Shown piece by piece: positions 7,429-15,299 of a stretch of DNA of 64,000 bases (its first letter is position 1; each line of letters begins with the position of its first letter). The position numbers and the translations under genes were made by a program. Under the pieces are notes generated by a model. It was not told the DNA's origin and searched no databases. It saw only the letters and a list, made by a program, of their open reading frames with translations. The stretch is taken from positions 1 through 64,000 of the forward strand of contig DASPIW010000046.1 of NCBI GenBank assembly GCA_035628915.1, read 5' to 3'. Origin of the DNA: JARBUG01 sp035628915 (GTDB taxonomy: Bacteria; Bacillota; Sulfobacillia; Symbiobacteriales; Symbiobacteriaceae).

Positions 7429-8511
7429 GTGGCCACAACGTCAACATTGTGGGAAGCGAACCCGCACACGCTAGCCAAGATCCGCATCGTGGAGGAGTAC
7501 CTCAAGGCCTGGTTCCCGATTCTGGCTCACAGCCGCGATGTTACAAAGGTGAACTATATCGACGCCTTTTCAGGCCCGGGCCAGTACACAGGAGGGGAAA
7601 AGGGGTCTCCGATCGTCGCTCTCGAGACAGCGCTTAACCACAAGGACGACCTGTCGAAGACCACAATGAACTTCGTTTTCATCGACAAGGACCGTGAACG
7701 GAAAGAGCACCTGGAGAGTCTGATTGCTGGTTACCAGCCACTCCCCGAGCACATCCACCCGTACTGCATCACCGGAACGTTTGACGCTGCAGTCACCTCC
7801 ATGCTCGACGCCGCCGACGGTAATCAGAAGGTACTTGCGCCCACCTTCCTGTTCGTTGACCCGTTTGGCATCTCCCAGACGCCCTTCCACGTCATCCGGC
7901 GCTACATGGCTAACCCGAAGTGTGAAGTCATGGTCAACCTGATGTATCAGTGGGTTAACCGCTTCAAGGGAGAACTCCCGGAGCACCTAGACGAGCTTTT
8001 CGGCACGGTGGCCTGGCGCGAATGGGAGCAGCACGAGACGCCGGCTGAGCGCGAGGACTTCCTGGTCGGGCTGTACGAGCAGCAGCTCCGCAGCGTGGCC
8101 CAGTTTGTCTGGAGCTTCCGCATGGTCGACATGAAGAACCAGACGTCGTATTACCTCGTTTTCGGCACCAATCATATTTCCGGCCTAGATAAGATGAAAT
8201 CGTCTATGTGGAAAGTCTCGCCGTCAGGGGATTACTCCTTCTCTGACCGGCACGCTCACCAGATGTTCCTTTTCGGCGAGAACCCCGACCTCGGCCCCCT
8301 GCGGACTGACCTTCTCACGACCTTCAGCCGCCAGTTGGTGAGCATCGCAGACCTGGAGCGCAATGTGCTGGTGAAGACTAACTACCTTTCCTCGCACCTG
8401 AGAAACCGGACCCTCGCGCCGATGGAGCGGGACGGGCTTATCGAGGTCCCCACGCCGAGAAATCGGCGGTGCACTTACCCGGACGGAACAAGGATTCGCT
8501 TCAAGGTGTAG
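7429..8511 (+). CDS. tcmP: Three-Cys-motif partner protein TcmP
   Basis: This 360-residue protein belongs to the TcmP family, known for its constant pairing with the Gp37/Gp68 (DUF5131) family encoded just downstream. Family-typical segments are NPHTLAKIRIVEEYLKAWFP near the N-terminus, VNYIDAFSGPGQYTGG (a glycine-rich, methyltransferase-like loop), FLFVDPFGI, and a C-terminal winged-helix-like end. The GTG at 7,429 lies 8 nt after GGAGG; the TTG at 7,426 is an alternative. The biochemical role of the pair is not established. Its place in phage cargo suggests a host- or phage-defence task, which is inference. Confidence 0.88.
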   Translation: MATTSTLWEANPHTLAKIRIVEEYLKAWFPILAHSRDVTKVNYIDAFSGPGQYTGGEKGSPIVALETALNHKDDLSKTTMNFVFIDKDRERKEHLESLIAGYQPLPEHIHPYCITGTFDAAVTSMLDAADGNQKVLAPTFLFVDPFGISQTPFHVIRRYMANPKCEVMVNLMYQWVNRFKGELPEHLDELFGTVAWREWEQHETPAEREDFLVGLYEQQLRSVAQFVWSFRMVDMKNQTSYYLVFGTNHISGLDKMKSSMWKVSPSGDYSFSDRHAHQMFLFGENPDLGPLRTDLLTTFSRQLVSIADLERNVLVKTNYLSSHLRNRTLAPMERDGLIEVPTPRNRRCTYPDGTRIRFKV

Positions 8512-8549
8512 CGAACATATATTCGGAACACTCATGAGGGGGGATTGCA

Positions 8550-9278
8550 ATGGGTGCCAACTCGTCCATCGAATGGACGGAGGCGACATGGAACCCGGTG
8601 ACAGGGTGCTCCAAGATCAGCCAAGGCTGCAAGAACTGCTACGCCGAGCGGATGGCCAAGAGGCTTCAGGCCATGGGCAATCCTCGCTACGCCAATGGGT
8701 TCGAACTCACGTTGCATCCCGATCTGCTGGCTCTTCCTCTCAGTTGGCGCCAGCCTCGGCGGATCTTCGTCAACTCCATGAGCGACCTGTTTCACCCCGA
8801 CGTTCCAACGGAGTATATCGGCCAGGTGTTTAAGACGATGGTGGCAGCCCGCCACCATACCTTTCAAATCCTGACGAAGCGCACCGATCGGGCCGGCGCT
8901 GTGGCGCACTTGTTGCCATGGCCAGAGAATGTCTGGATGGGCGCCAGCGTGGAATCGGCAGAGGTCGTCGAGCGGATTGCGAATCTACAGACGATCCCTG
9001 CACGGGTTCGCTTCCTGTCGGTGGAGCCGCTCCTTGGGCCGATTCCCGAACTCCCGGTCGCAGGAATCCACTGGGTCATCGCTGGCGGGGAATCTGGACC
9101 CGGGGCGAGACCGATGGATCCGGAGTGGGTCAGGCTGATCCGGGATCAGTGTGTAGCCAATGGGGTGGCGTTTTTCTTCAAGCAGTGGGGCGGAATGAAC
9201 AAGAAGGCGGCCGGCCGAGTCCTGGATGGACGGACTTGGGGTGAATGGCCCTCGCTCGACGCTGCTGCGGCTGATTAG
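8550..9278 (+). CDS. DUF5131 (phage Gp37/Gp68) family protein
   Basis: This 242-residue protein starts at ATG 8,550 behind GAGGGGGG, 38 bp after tcmP. The N-terminus carries the family hallmark SIEWTEATWNPVTGCSKIS followed by GCKNCYAERMAKRL, in which three cysteines form a radical-SAM-like metal site. The barrel-type segments RIFVNSMSDLFHPDVP, FQILTKRTDRA, WMGASVES, VRFLSVEPLLGP and VIAGGESGPGARPMD are all present. The C-terminus FFFKQWGGMNKK is also typical. It is co-transcribed with TcmP. Family biochemistry is unproven; a radical-SAM-related modification is the usual suggestion. Confidence 0.9.
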   Translation: MGANSSIEWTEATWNPVTGCSKISQGCKNCYAERMAKRLQAMGNPRYANGFELTLHPDLLALPLSWRQPRRIFVNSMSDLFHPDVPTEYIGQVFKTMVAARHHTFQILTKRTDRAGAVAHLLPWPENVWMGASVESAEVVERIANLQTIPARVRFLSVEPLLGPIPELPVAGIHWVIAGGESGPGARPMDPEWVRLIRDQCVANGVAFFFKQWGGMNKKAAGRVLDGRTWGEWPSLDAAAAD

Positions 9279-9339
9279 AGGTCAGATATAGACTATGATA
9301 GGCGGAGTCGCCCCCACCATCACCCTCAAAACGAATCCC

Positions 9340-9365
9340 CCGGGCGCCAGCTGGCCCGGGGGTTA
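9340..9365 (+). terminator. Terminator after DUF5131 gene
   Basis: CCCCCGGGCGCC pairs with GGCCCGGGGGTT around a short loop, about 60 bp after the DUF5131 stop. It is convergent with the DUF6504 remnant. Confidence 0.65.
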
Positions 9366-9610
9366 AGCGTAAACCTTGTATAGCTTCCACTGCTTCGTAC
9401 CGACGTCCTGGATGATCTCAAACACGCCTCCCTTCCGTGTCCGGATCCGCCAGGTCTGCGTCTCGTTCTCCTGCTCCCACCACCGGCCGGCCTCGACCCA
9501 GGTGTCGAGTACCTCCTCCACCAGGTGGATCTCCCGCAGATAGAGGTGAACCGCGTCGGGATCCCGGCCTCGAGCGTGACCGTTATCGGTTTGTTCACGA
9601 TCCGGGGCAC
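9363..9610 (-). pseudogene. DUF6504 family protein, frameshifted
   Basis: The N-terminal part (PRIVNKPITVTLEAG) is in one frame from GTG 9,610, which has GGAGAGG 8 nt upstream. The rest (VLDTWVEAGRWWEQENE...QTWRIRTRKGGVFEI) is in another. The frame changes near 9,560-9,575, in the run around GGCCGGGATCCCG. Together the parts give a DUF6504-like protein of about 80 residues, a small Trp-rich family seen in Gram-positive and thermophilic bacteria. Either the gene is dead or there is a 1-base sequence error. Confidence 0.6.
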
Positions 9611-9700
9611 GGCCACCACCTCTCCCGTAGATTCTCCGGAAGTTGACACCTTCCTGCCCGGGCGGGTGTGCCGCGCGCGGCGCAGGGACCCACACCATTG

Positions 9701-9738
9701 AAAAACCCCCGGTCAAACACGAGAGGGCGGCCGAGGGC
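9701..9738 (-). terminator. Terminator of membrane-anchored protein gene
   Basis: On the minus strand CCCTCGGCCGCCCTC pairs with GACCGGGGG, followed by TTTTTC. It is an imperfect copy of the terminator at 10,581-10,617. Confidence 0.7.
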
Positions 9739-9743
9739 TTCTC

Positions 9744-10460
9744 CTACATTTGGCCCGTTTCTCGTCTGAGATGGTCATTTAGCGCGGCAAACTTGAGTGA
9801 TGCCAAATCCAACTTGCTCCGCAGATTATGATACGAAGGCCTGATCCTGATGTCTGCGCCGAGGAGGGTAATGATATCTTCCTCAGTCTTTCCTGCTCGC
9901 CGCAGATCAGCGGGTGTAATCCATCCGTCCCAAGCTCCGTACCAGTGCGAGAGGAATAGGGCCTCGCTTTCACTTGGGATTCTCGGAACCGGACGATCTA
10001 TCATGAAGTCACGTAGATCGTATATGACGCCTCCGGGGTTCAAGGAACCGATCGGAAGCGGAATCCGTAGAGGTTGCAGGATCCTTTTGAAGCAACTTTC
10101 GTATTCCTGCCTGCAGAGGGCAAGGCACTGGTTGTAGTCATCAAGGGCAGCGTATGCCTTGGCGGTCGTATCCCTTGCGGTTGAACACGCAAGATCAAGT
10201 TTTCCGGAATTCCTCAGTTGCTGGAACGTACTGTTGGGACCAGGTTCAAGCCCCTTCAGGCACCGGATCACCTCTTGCACCTCCGGCAACAGAGGACCAT
10301 AGACCTCGGCCCGGGCGGTCGCATGTCGACGGATTCTGGGATCCCAATAAAAGTGTTTCGTTATCTGGAACAACCCCAGCAAAATCGCAATACATACGGA
10401 TGTAGCAGCGAGTGGATTCTCTGACCACAAGTCTAGTAGTACCTTAAATGTGAATTGCAT
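9744..10460 (-). CDS. Membrane-anchored hypothetical protein
   Basis: This 238-residue protein starts at ATG 10,460 behind GGAGGTGAAGG. One N-terminal transmembrane segment (PLAATSVCIAILLGLFQITK) is followed by a soluble, mostly helical domain with several cysteines (DYNQCLALCRQEYESCFKR). No family is recognised. It is monocistronic, with its own terminator, between the cargo zone and the end of the lysis module. An exclusion or membrane-stress function is possible but not shown. Confidence 0.6.
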   Translation of the reverse strand: MQFTFKVLLDLWSENPLAATSVCIAILLGLFQITKHFYWDPRIRRHATARAEVYGPLLPEVQEVIRCLKGLEPGPNSTFQQLRNSGKLDLACSTARDTTAKAYAALDDYNQCLALCRQEYESCFKRILQPLRIPLPIGSLNPGGVIYDLRDFMIDRPVPRIPSESEALFLSHWYGAWDGWITPADLRRAGKTEEDIITLLGADIRIRPSYHNLRSKLDLASLKFAALNDHLRRETGQM

Positions 10461-10580
10461 TGCACCTTCACCTCCGAGGTCAAGGATTCTTCTAGGCCTG
10501 TAACGATTCCTTTGTGTGCTACGCAGGTTCCGAGTCCACAGCGCCGAGCCCGAACCCTGAACGGGGCTCCGGGGAAAAGG

Positions 10581-10618
10581 AAAACCCCCGGTCACCCACG
10601 AGAGGGCGACCGGGGGTA
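10581..10618 (-). terminator. Terminator at the end of the late operon
   Basis: On the minus strand CCCCCGGTCGCCCTC pairs with GTGACCGGGGGTTTTCC, directly after the holin-like gene. It marks the end of the structural-lysis transcription unit. Confidence 0.75.
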
Positions 10619-10627
10619 GTGGTTCTG

Positions 10628-11302
10628 CTATGATGCGGCCGACAGCTCCGGATAGTTCCACTGGCCCGGCTTGTCGCCCTGGACTGCGGACGTCGCCCAT
10701 ACCACGAGGGGCGCCGCCGTGCTGTCGTGCGATTCGCCCTTCTGATCCCACCAGCGTTCGAGAGTCCTTGCGGGCAGGCCGTTCGGCCACTGGTCCGTAT
10801 CGTTGGATCCATCCAGGAAGACCACCAAGTTGGCGCAGCCCGGGCTCCACGATCTGACCACAAGGGCAGGGCGTTGCTCCCCATTCAAAAGTCTGTACAG
10901 TACGGGAGTGCCCATCGGGACTTTCGGGATGCTGGCGCTCACCAACGCGGCGGCTGCAATCTTCTTTTCGGAATGTAGCGCGAGCGACATTTTTGCGGCC
11001 TGGGTCACGTTCTTACCAGTAGAGTACCCACCGATCGCCGTCAGAGCGATCAGAAGGCCCACGGCGGCGGCGAGCATCAGCTGGCTGGTGTCCATGCCCA
11101 CGGCCAGGAATCCGGCGGCCATGCCCAGTACGGCTGCCAGCAGGGGTGCAAGCCAGCGTTTCCGCGCCTCAGCCCACGAGAACCACTGCATGATCAGGCC
11201 GATGACGGCGACGACCACAGGAGCGAATGTGAGAGCCTTGGTCACCAAGACGGCCGGCAGGGTACTCTTCAGGAACTCGATCAAGACATTCTCGTGTCCC
11301 AC
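10628..11302 (-). CDS. Holin-like membrane protein
   Basis: This 224-residue protein has at least three hydrophobic segments in the first 110 residues (ALTFAPVVVAVIGLIMQWF, WLAPLLAAVLGMAAGFLAV, LMLAAAVGLLIALTAIGG). A soluble C-terminal half (RPALVVRSWSPGCANLVVFL) follows. Its position immediately after the endolysin, at the end of the late operon, suggests it forms or regulates the lysis pore. The C-terminal domain is unusual for a simple holin and could bind a ligand or partner. One exact copy of the 16-bp phage motif lies inside its coding sequence. Confidence 0.6.
   Translation of the reverse strand: MGHENVLIEFLKSTLPAVLVTKALTFAPVVVAVIGLIMQWFSWAEARKRWLAPLLAAVLGMAAGFLAVGMDTSQLMLAAAVGLLIALTAIGGYSTGKNVTQAAKMSLALHSEKKIAAAALVSASIPKVPMGTPVLYRLLNGEQRPALVVRSWSPGCANLVVFLDGSNDTDQWPNGLPARTLERWWDQKGESHDSTAAPLVVWATSAVQGDKPGQWNYPELSAAS
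10973..10988 (+). repeat. 16-bp phage motif, copy 1 (exact)
   Basis: ATGTAGCGCGAGCGAC on the plus strand, inside the holin-like coding region. Relative to local transcription it reads GTCGCTCGCGCTACAT. Confidence 0.8.
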
Positions 11303-11341
11303 AGGAACTACTCCTTTCAGGTGTCCGGCTTGCGCCGGCGT

Positions 11342-12145
11342 CTACGGGTGGATGTAGAATTCGGCCTCGGCCATGTGGGCCCCGAAGCCGTCGGACTCGA
11401 ACCCATCATCGAAATTGGTGAGGCCCGCTTGGGCGATCGGGATCCCCTTCTTGGCGTGCCCGGTGCCGGGCCGGACCACGGCGACGTGTCCAATCCCGCC
11501 CGGGTTATGCCAGACCATGACGGCCGGGCGGCCGGCGTTGGCCCCGGCCATGGCTGCCCCATAGGAGCCGCGGTGCCAGCCGTGGGCCGGACCATACTGG
11601 CGGAGCCACAGAACCACGGCGTTGGCATCCAACTCGCGGGCACCCGCCTGGCCCGGCCCGGCCGGCTCGCCGTCTGCAGTGACCCAGTGCGGGATCTCGG
11701 CGTTCATGGCCCGGGTGACGTCCCACAGGAAGATGTTGCAGTAGGTCTCATCCTGGCCCTGGCGGTTCCGCTGATACCGGTAGTTCTGTGCAACCCGGAA
11801 CTGCCGGATGATCAGCTGGAGGCGGGCGGGCGAGCGGGCGGAATCGGTACTCCGGATCGGGGCGTTCACCGGGATCCACGGGGCGACGTCAGCCCCGACA
11901 GGATCCGACGGGAGATCGGGCTGCCGATTGCCGATGTAGACCGTCTCCTCGCCGGCCACATACTCGACGGGTTGCCCGAGGGCCTCAGCGAATGCACGAA
12001 GGGCGACCATGGGCTGCCCTTCCACGATGCGGAGGGGAATTCCGTAGGCCCGCATCACCATGAACAGGTCGGCGTAGCCGGTCTCCCGGCCGCCCTCGTT
12101 GATCTCCGGTGCCGGCATGACCTGGCCGTTTACCACAGCGCGCAT
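11342..12145 (-). CDS. Endolysin-like protein with CHAP-type domain
   Basis: This 267-residue protein has an N-terminal half resembling a copper amine oxidase N-terminal-like domain (residues about 1-75). Its C-terminal half has features of a CHAP or NlpC-type amidase/peptidase: Cys136 in DETYCNIFLWDVTRAM and His220 in GGIGHVAVVRPG. These would be the catalytic pair that cleaves peptidoglycan. There is no signal peptide, as expected for holin-dependent release. It lies between the subtilase and holin-like genes. Confidence 0.72.
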   Translation of the reverse strand: MRAVVNGQVMPAPEINEGGRETGYADLFMVMRAYGIPLRIVEGQPMVALRAFAEALGQPVEYVAGEETVYIGNRQPDLPSDPVGADVAPWIPVNAPIRSTDSARSPARLQLIIRQFRVAQNYRYQRNRQGQDETYCNIFLWDVTRAMNAEIPHWVTADGEPAGPGQAGARELDANAVVLWLRQYGPAHGWHRGSYGAAMAGANAGRPAVMVWHNPGGIGHVAVVRPGTGHAKKGIPIAQAGLTNFDDGFESDGFGAHMAEAEFYIHP

Positions 12146-12148
12146 GGG

Positions 12149-13270
12149 CTACACCTCCATTCCAGGCAGGAGCCAGAAATCGGCCGAGCCTACCATGGTC
12201 TTCTCATCGAAGCCGACTGTGCCGCCGACGTTCTCCGCCATCGCCCGGAACGGGGCTACGAACCGCCCGTTGATGATCTGCGCGGGCACATCGAGCATGA
12301 CGGCCCCACCGTCAACCAGCATTTCGCGGTTGCCCTTCTGCAGCTCAATCCGCCGGCGGACCGGGAACACCGGGAGAGCGGAGACGAACCCGGCCCCGGT
12401 CGACGTGTCCACGCCCGGCATCATCACGTCGATGGTGTTGACCTTAATGGCCTCCCACCGGCCCGGCTCACTCATCGGGCGGCCGAGGCGAGCCCGGCCA
12501 CGCTGCTCTTCGAGGGCAGCCTTGCCGGCAACGTGGGGGCTTGCCATCGACGTGCCTGACATGGCCAGATACCCGCCGCCGGCGGCGCAGCTGATTACGT
12601 CCTGACCAGGGGCGCAGACGTCGACCTCGGGGTTCGTGTTGGAGAACCAGCTCCGCATGACTAGGCCGTCGGGCCGGATCATCACAGCGCCGGCGCCGAT
12701 CACCTCCGGGTAGTACCCAGGGTAGCTGATCCGCTGGGCCCCGTCGTTACCCACGGCCACCACAACGGTGACGCCGGCAGCCACGGCCGCCCGAATGGCG
12801 TCATGCAGGCCCGGGTCATCCTCAGGGCCGCCGAGGGACATGTTGATGATCTGGCAGCCATCCGTGACCGCGTCACGAACGGCCTGGCAAATCGCCGGCC
12901 ACTCGCCGTAGCCGTTCTTGTCGAGCACCCGATAGTCGCGAAGCTTGCAGCCCGGGGCCACACCCTGCAGCTCACCATCAGCTGCGATGATGCCGGCCAC
13001 GTGGGTACCGTGCGGGTGCCACAGGGCGGCAGGCTCACCGTCGTTGACGTAGTCGCGGCGGCCGACGACCTGGCCGCGGAGATCCGGGTGGCCGTCGTCG
13101 ATGCCGGTATCGATCACCCCGACGGCAACGCCCCGGCCGTCCCAGTCGGCGGCCCACATGACCGGTGCACCCATGAGGCGGATGCCCTGGCTGATGCCGC
13201 CGCGCAGCTCGGCGGGGACAGAGACGAGCTTTTCCTCACAGACATGGGGGAGCAATTGCACTCGGGACAT
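12149..13270 (-). CDS. Phage-encoded subtilisin-like serine protease (S8)
   Basis: This 373-residue protein carries the complete subtilase triad: Asp54 in VGVIDTGIDDGHPDL, His87 in HPHGTHVAGI and Ser241 in MSGTSMASPHVAGK, with Asn175 (VGNDGA) as the oxyanion residue. A copper amine oxidase N-terminal-like domain follows (about residues 300-373). The start ATG 13,270 has GGGAGGG 8 nt upstream. There is no signal peptide, and the short N-terminal extension resembles intracellular subtilisins. It is encoded in the lysis/tail-end operon, so possible roles are processing of tail or lysis proteins or degradation of host surface protein. Confidence 0.9.
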   Translation of the reverse strand: MSRVQLLPHVCEEKLVSVPAELRGGISQGIRLMGAPVMWAADWDGRGVAVGVIDTGIDDGHPDLRGQVVGRRDYVNDGEPAALWHPHGTHVAGIIAADGELQGVAPGCKLRDYRVLDKNGYGEWPAICQAVRDAVTDGCQIINMSLGGPEDDPGLHDAIRAAVAAGVTVVVAVGNDGAQRISYPGYYPEVIGAGAVMIRPDGLVMRSWFSNTNPEVDVCAPGQDVISCAAGGGYLAMSGTSMASPHVAGKAALEEQRGRARLGRPMSEPGRWEAIKVNTIDVMMPGVDTSTGAGFVSALPVFPVRRRIELQKGNREMLVDGGAVMLDVPAQIINGRFVAPFRAMAENVGGTVGFDEKTMVGSADFWLLPGMEV

Positions 13271-13302
13271 GCATGGATCCCTCCCAACAAGATGGCCCGG
13301 CG

Positions 13303-13491
13303 TTAGTACGCCGGGCGCTGGGTTGTTTCGGACACCATGGCGGCCATCCGCTTTGTGCGTTCCTGCAGAGTTTGCATCCGGACCTGCAAGGCGACCAGGT
13401 CGGGGTCTGGCTCGAAGGCTTTGGTGGATCCGGCCTTGTTCGGGGCAGGGGTAAGCGGGCTGGTGATGGCGGGCGGCTGCAGGATGGTCAC
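13303..13491 (-). CDS. Small phage protein upstream of subtilase
   Basis: A 62-residue, Pro-rich then helical protein (QVRMQTLQERTKRMAAMV). The GTG at 13,491 overlaps the TGA of the preceding gene (GTGA) and has AAAGGAGGTGAT upstream, so the two are translationally coupled. Function unknown; position suggests a tail-associated or lysis accessory protein. Confidence 0.6.
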   Translation of the reverse strand: MTILQPPAITSPLTPAPNKAGSTKAFEPDPDLVALQVRMQTLQERTKRMAAMVSETTQRPAY

Positions 13492-13751
13492 CGGTTATCA
13501 CCTCCTTTGGCTCGTTCCTCCAGCATCTGGCCGATGAGTTCTGCATGCCGTTCACTGGTTTCGAGGGCCTGCTTGAGCAGCTCCCGGAGCAGGGCGTTCT
13601 CCGCCCGCAGGGGAGACAGCATTTCGTCGCGGACCACTTTCATCGATGCGATGTAGCCAAGGGCGAAAAGGACGATGGCCACAGCCATGAAAGAGGTGTT
13701 GATCCACTGCATCAGCTCAGAACCGGTGATCTCTGCTAGGCCGAACAACAT
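13488..13751 (-). CDS. Small membrane protein with coiled coil (XhlA/holin-like)
   Basis: This 87-residue protein starts at ATG 13,751, 7 nt after GGAGGT. It has one transmembrane segment (FMAVAIVLFALGYIASM) and a long charged helix (LRAENALLRELLKQALETSERHAEL with heptad-like spacing). The pattern resembles hemolysin XhlA-type or antiholin components. It may act with the larger holin-like protein at 10,628-11,302. Confidence 0.6.
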   Translation of the reverse strand: MLFGLAEITGSELMQWINTSFMAVAIVLFALGYIASMKVVRDEMLSPLRAENALLRELLKQALETSERHAELIGQMLEERAKGGDNR

Positions 13752-13799
13752 GGTACCCACCTCCGTCTTTACGCCAGGGCCCGTCGCATACATACAGCA

Positions 13800-13822
13800 G
13801 GGCACCCCGGCCGGGGTGCCCA
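13800..13822 (-). terminator. GC hairpin between lysis genes
   Basis: GGGCACCCCGG/CCGGGGTGCCC is a perfect palindrome with no T-tract. It may attenuate late transcription or stabilise upstream mRNA ends. Confidence 0.45.
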
Positions 13823-13877
13823 ACTAGTTCAGACCTGCAATGCGTCAGGCGTCGGAGAGCATCCCGGCGCCTGCCCT

Positions 13878-14285
13878 TTACTGCAGTAGCGCCTCCAGCA
13901 CGGCAGTGAGGACCTCTTCGTCGACGTCCGCCTCGACCAGTTGCAGGACGTGTCCCTCGCTGATCGAAGGCAGGGCCTCCAGTGTCACGGGCATAATGCC
14001 CGCCACCCCCGGCTGGTGGGGCTGGAAGTAGAGGAGTGCGTCATCTTTGTAGACCAGATAGACGACACCCTCGGTCGGAATATCCCGCCGGGTTGCCAGG
14101 ATCGCTTCGGCTGATACCCCGTTGATGGGCGTCAGACGATCCCAGACTTCCACACGGTAGCGAGTGCGATGGGCAGTCCGCTTCGCGGCGTAGTCCTGTG
14201 CGGCCAGCGCATCCTGAACCGTGGTCAGTGTCGCCTGGCTGCCCAGATTCCGGGCCCGCTCCAGAACATGCAAGGCATTCAACAT
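13878..14285 (-). CDS. Phage protein of unknown function (tail-associated position)
   Basis: A 135-residue protein with a GGGGG-containing ribosome binding site just upstream. It has a helical N-terminus, a central beta-rich part (GVVYLVYKDDALLYFQPHQ) and an acidic helical end (EADVDEEVLTAVLEALL). It sits between the Kelch protein and the lysis genes. No family recognised. Confidence 0.55.
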   Translation of the reverse strand: MLNALHVLERARNLGSQATLTTVQDALAAQDYAAKRTAHRTRYRVEVWDRLTPINGVSAEAILATRRDIPTEGVVYLVYKDDALLYFQPHQPGVAGIMPVTLEALPSISEGHVLQLVEADVDEEVLTAVLEALLQ

Positions 14286-14298
14286 TTGAAACCCCCCC

Positions 14299-15273
14299 TT
14301 ATGTTAGGGCTGCGATGAGATCGGCGAGAAGTGCAAGCTTCTCTTCCATCTCCGTTTGTATCTTATAGGTAAACGTCGCTTTCTCACCTAACGTAGCACT
14401 AGCTTCGCAATAGATCATGTATCCGTTTACGTACCCTCCAGGGCCTGCAGACACATTTGAACTAGCTACCGGCAGGATAACCCAGGTATTGGTTCCCACA
14501 TCAAAACGATAGTGTTCATTTGTTGAACCAGCACCACTACCAGCACCGCCTATCACATCAATTAGACGGTTGTACGCTCCGATAAACGCACTTTCACGAC
14601 CACTCTCGGGGAAACTAGTTTTTGCTGTCATAGTGTTTGACACTGGATCGCAGGCTTTCCAAATGGCTAGTTCATCGCTGCCGTCGTCACCTCCGCCCAC
14701 ATACACCAATCCGTCATAAGGGCTTGTGGCTGCAAACACGCCGTGCAGTCCGACTGTGTGGAATACCGCGCCATCGCTCGTCCAAGTATTCGATGAAATG
14801 TTATACCGGAGCGTAGTATTGACGCGCCCACTGACGGTAGTTCCGGTATGCCCACAAAACATGAATACAAACCCAGCAGCAGCTGCGACACCAGCGAGAG
14901 ACCTGCCACCCGTCGGCAGATCCGCCAACTGGGTCCACAAGTTACTTCCTGGGTTCCAGGAGTATGTGCTGAGGATGGCTGAGCTTCCGTACCACCCGCC
15001 AACGAGGTAAATCAACCCGTTGTACTCCACCGCTCCGGCATAATTCCTAGCTTGGGGAGTGTTCGCCTTGCTGGTCCAGGTGTTCGTTACCGGGTCGTAG
15101 ACGCTATGGTCAACGCTATCCCTTGACCCACAGATGTGCAGGCAACCATCAACCACACTTCCGCAGGCGGCGGTCTGCCGATAGTTGCCCGCTGCCGTAG
15201 GTCGGTCCCCACGTGATACCCAAGGCCCTCGATCAAATGAACCTCTAAGGGCCTCTTCGGCAAGGGAGTACAA
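14299..15273 (-). CDS. Kelch-repeat protein in tail-fibre position
   Basis: Repeated Kelch units are visible: YDPVTNTWTSKANTPQARN, YNGLIYLVGGW, WNPGSNLWTQLADLPTGGR, YNISSNTWTS, YDGLVYVGGGDDG and FDVGTNTWVILP. They predict a six- to seven-bladed beta-propeller, followed by a C-terminal helix. A propeller in this position is a good candidate for receptor or glycan binding at the tail tip. The start is unclear: a TTG at 15,273 has no good ribosome binding site, whereas a CTG at about 15,285 sits 7 nt after GGGAGGGG. The coding region is more AT-rich than its neighbours, suggesting exchange. Confidence 0.78.
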   Translation of the reverse strand: MYSLAEEALRGSFDRGPWVSRGDRPTAAGNYRQTAACGSVVDGCLHICGSRDSVDHSVYDPVTNTWTSKANTPQARNYAGAVEYNGLIYLVGGWYGSSAILSTYSWNPGSNLWTQLADLPTGGRSLAGVAAAAGFVFMFCGHTGTTVSGRVNTTLRYNISSNTWTSDGAVFHTVGLHGVFAATSPYDGLVYVGGGDDGSDELAIWKACDPVSNTMTAKTSFPESGRESAFIGAYNRLIDVIGGAGSGAGSTNEHYRFDVGTNTWVILPVASSNVSAGPGGYVNGYMIYCEASATLGEKATFTYKIQTEMEEKLALLADLIAALT

Positions 15274-15299
15274 TATGGCGTCCAGGTAGGTTCCCCTCC

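Noticed and set aside
11294..12559. Long plus-strand reading frame opposite the endolysin and subtilase
   Set aside because: It is antisense to two well-supported genes with recognisable catalytic motifs; its length is due to high GC.
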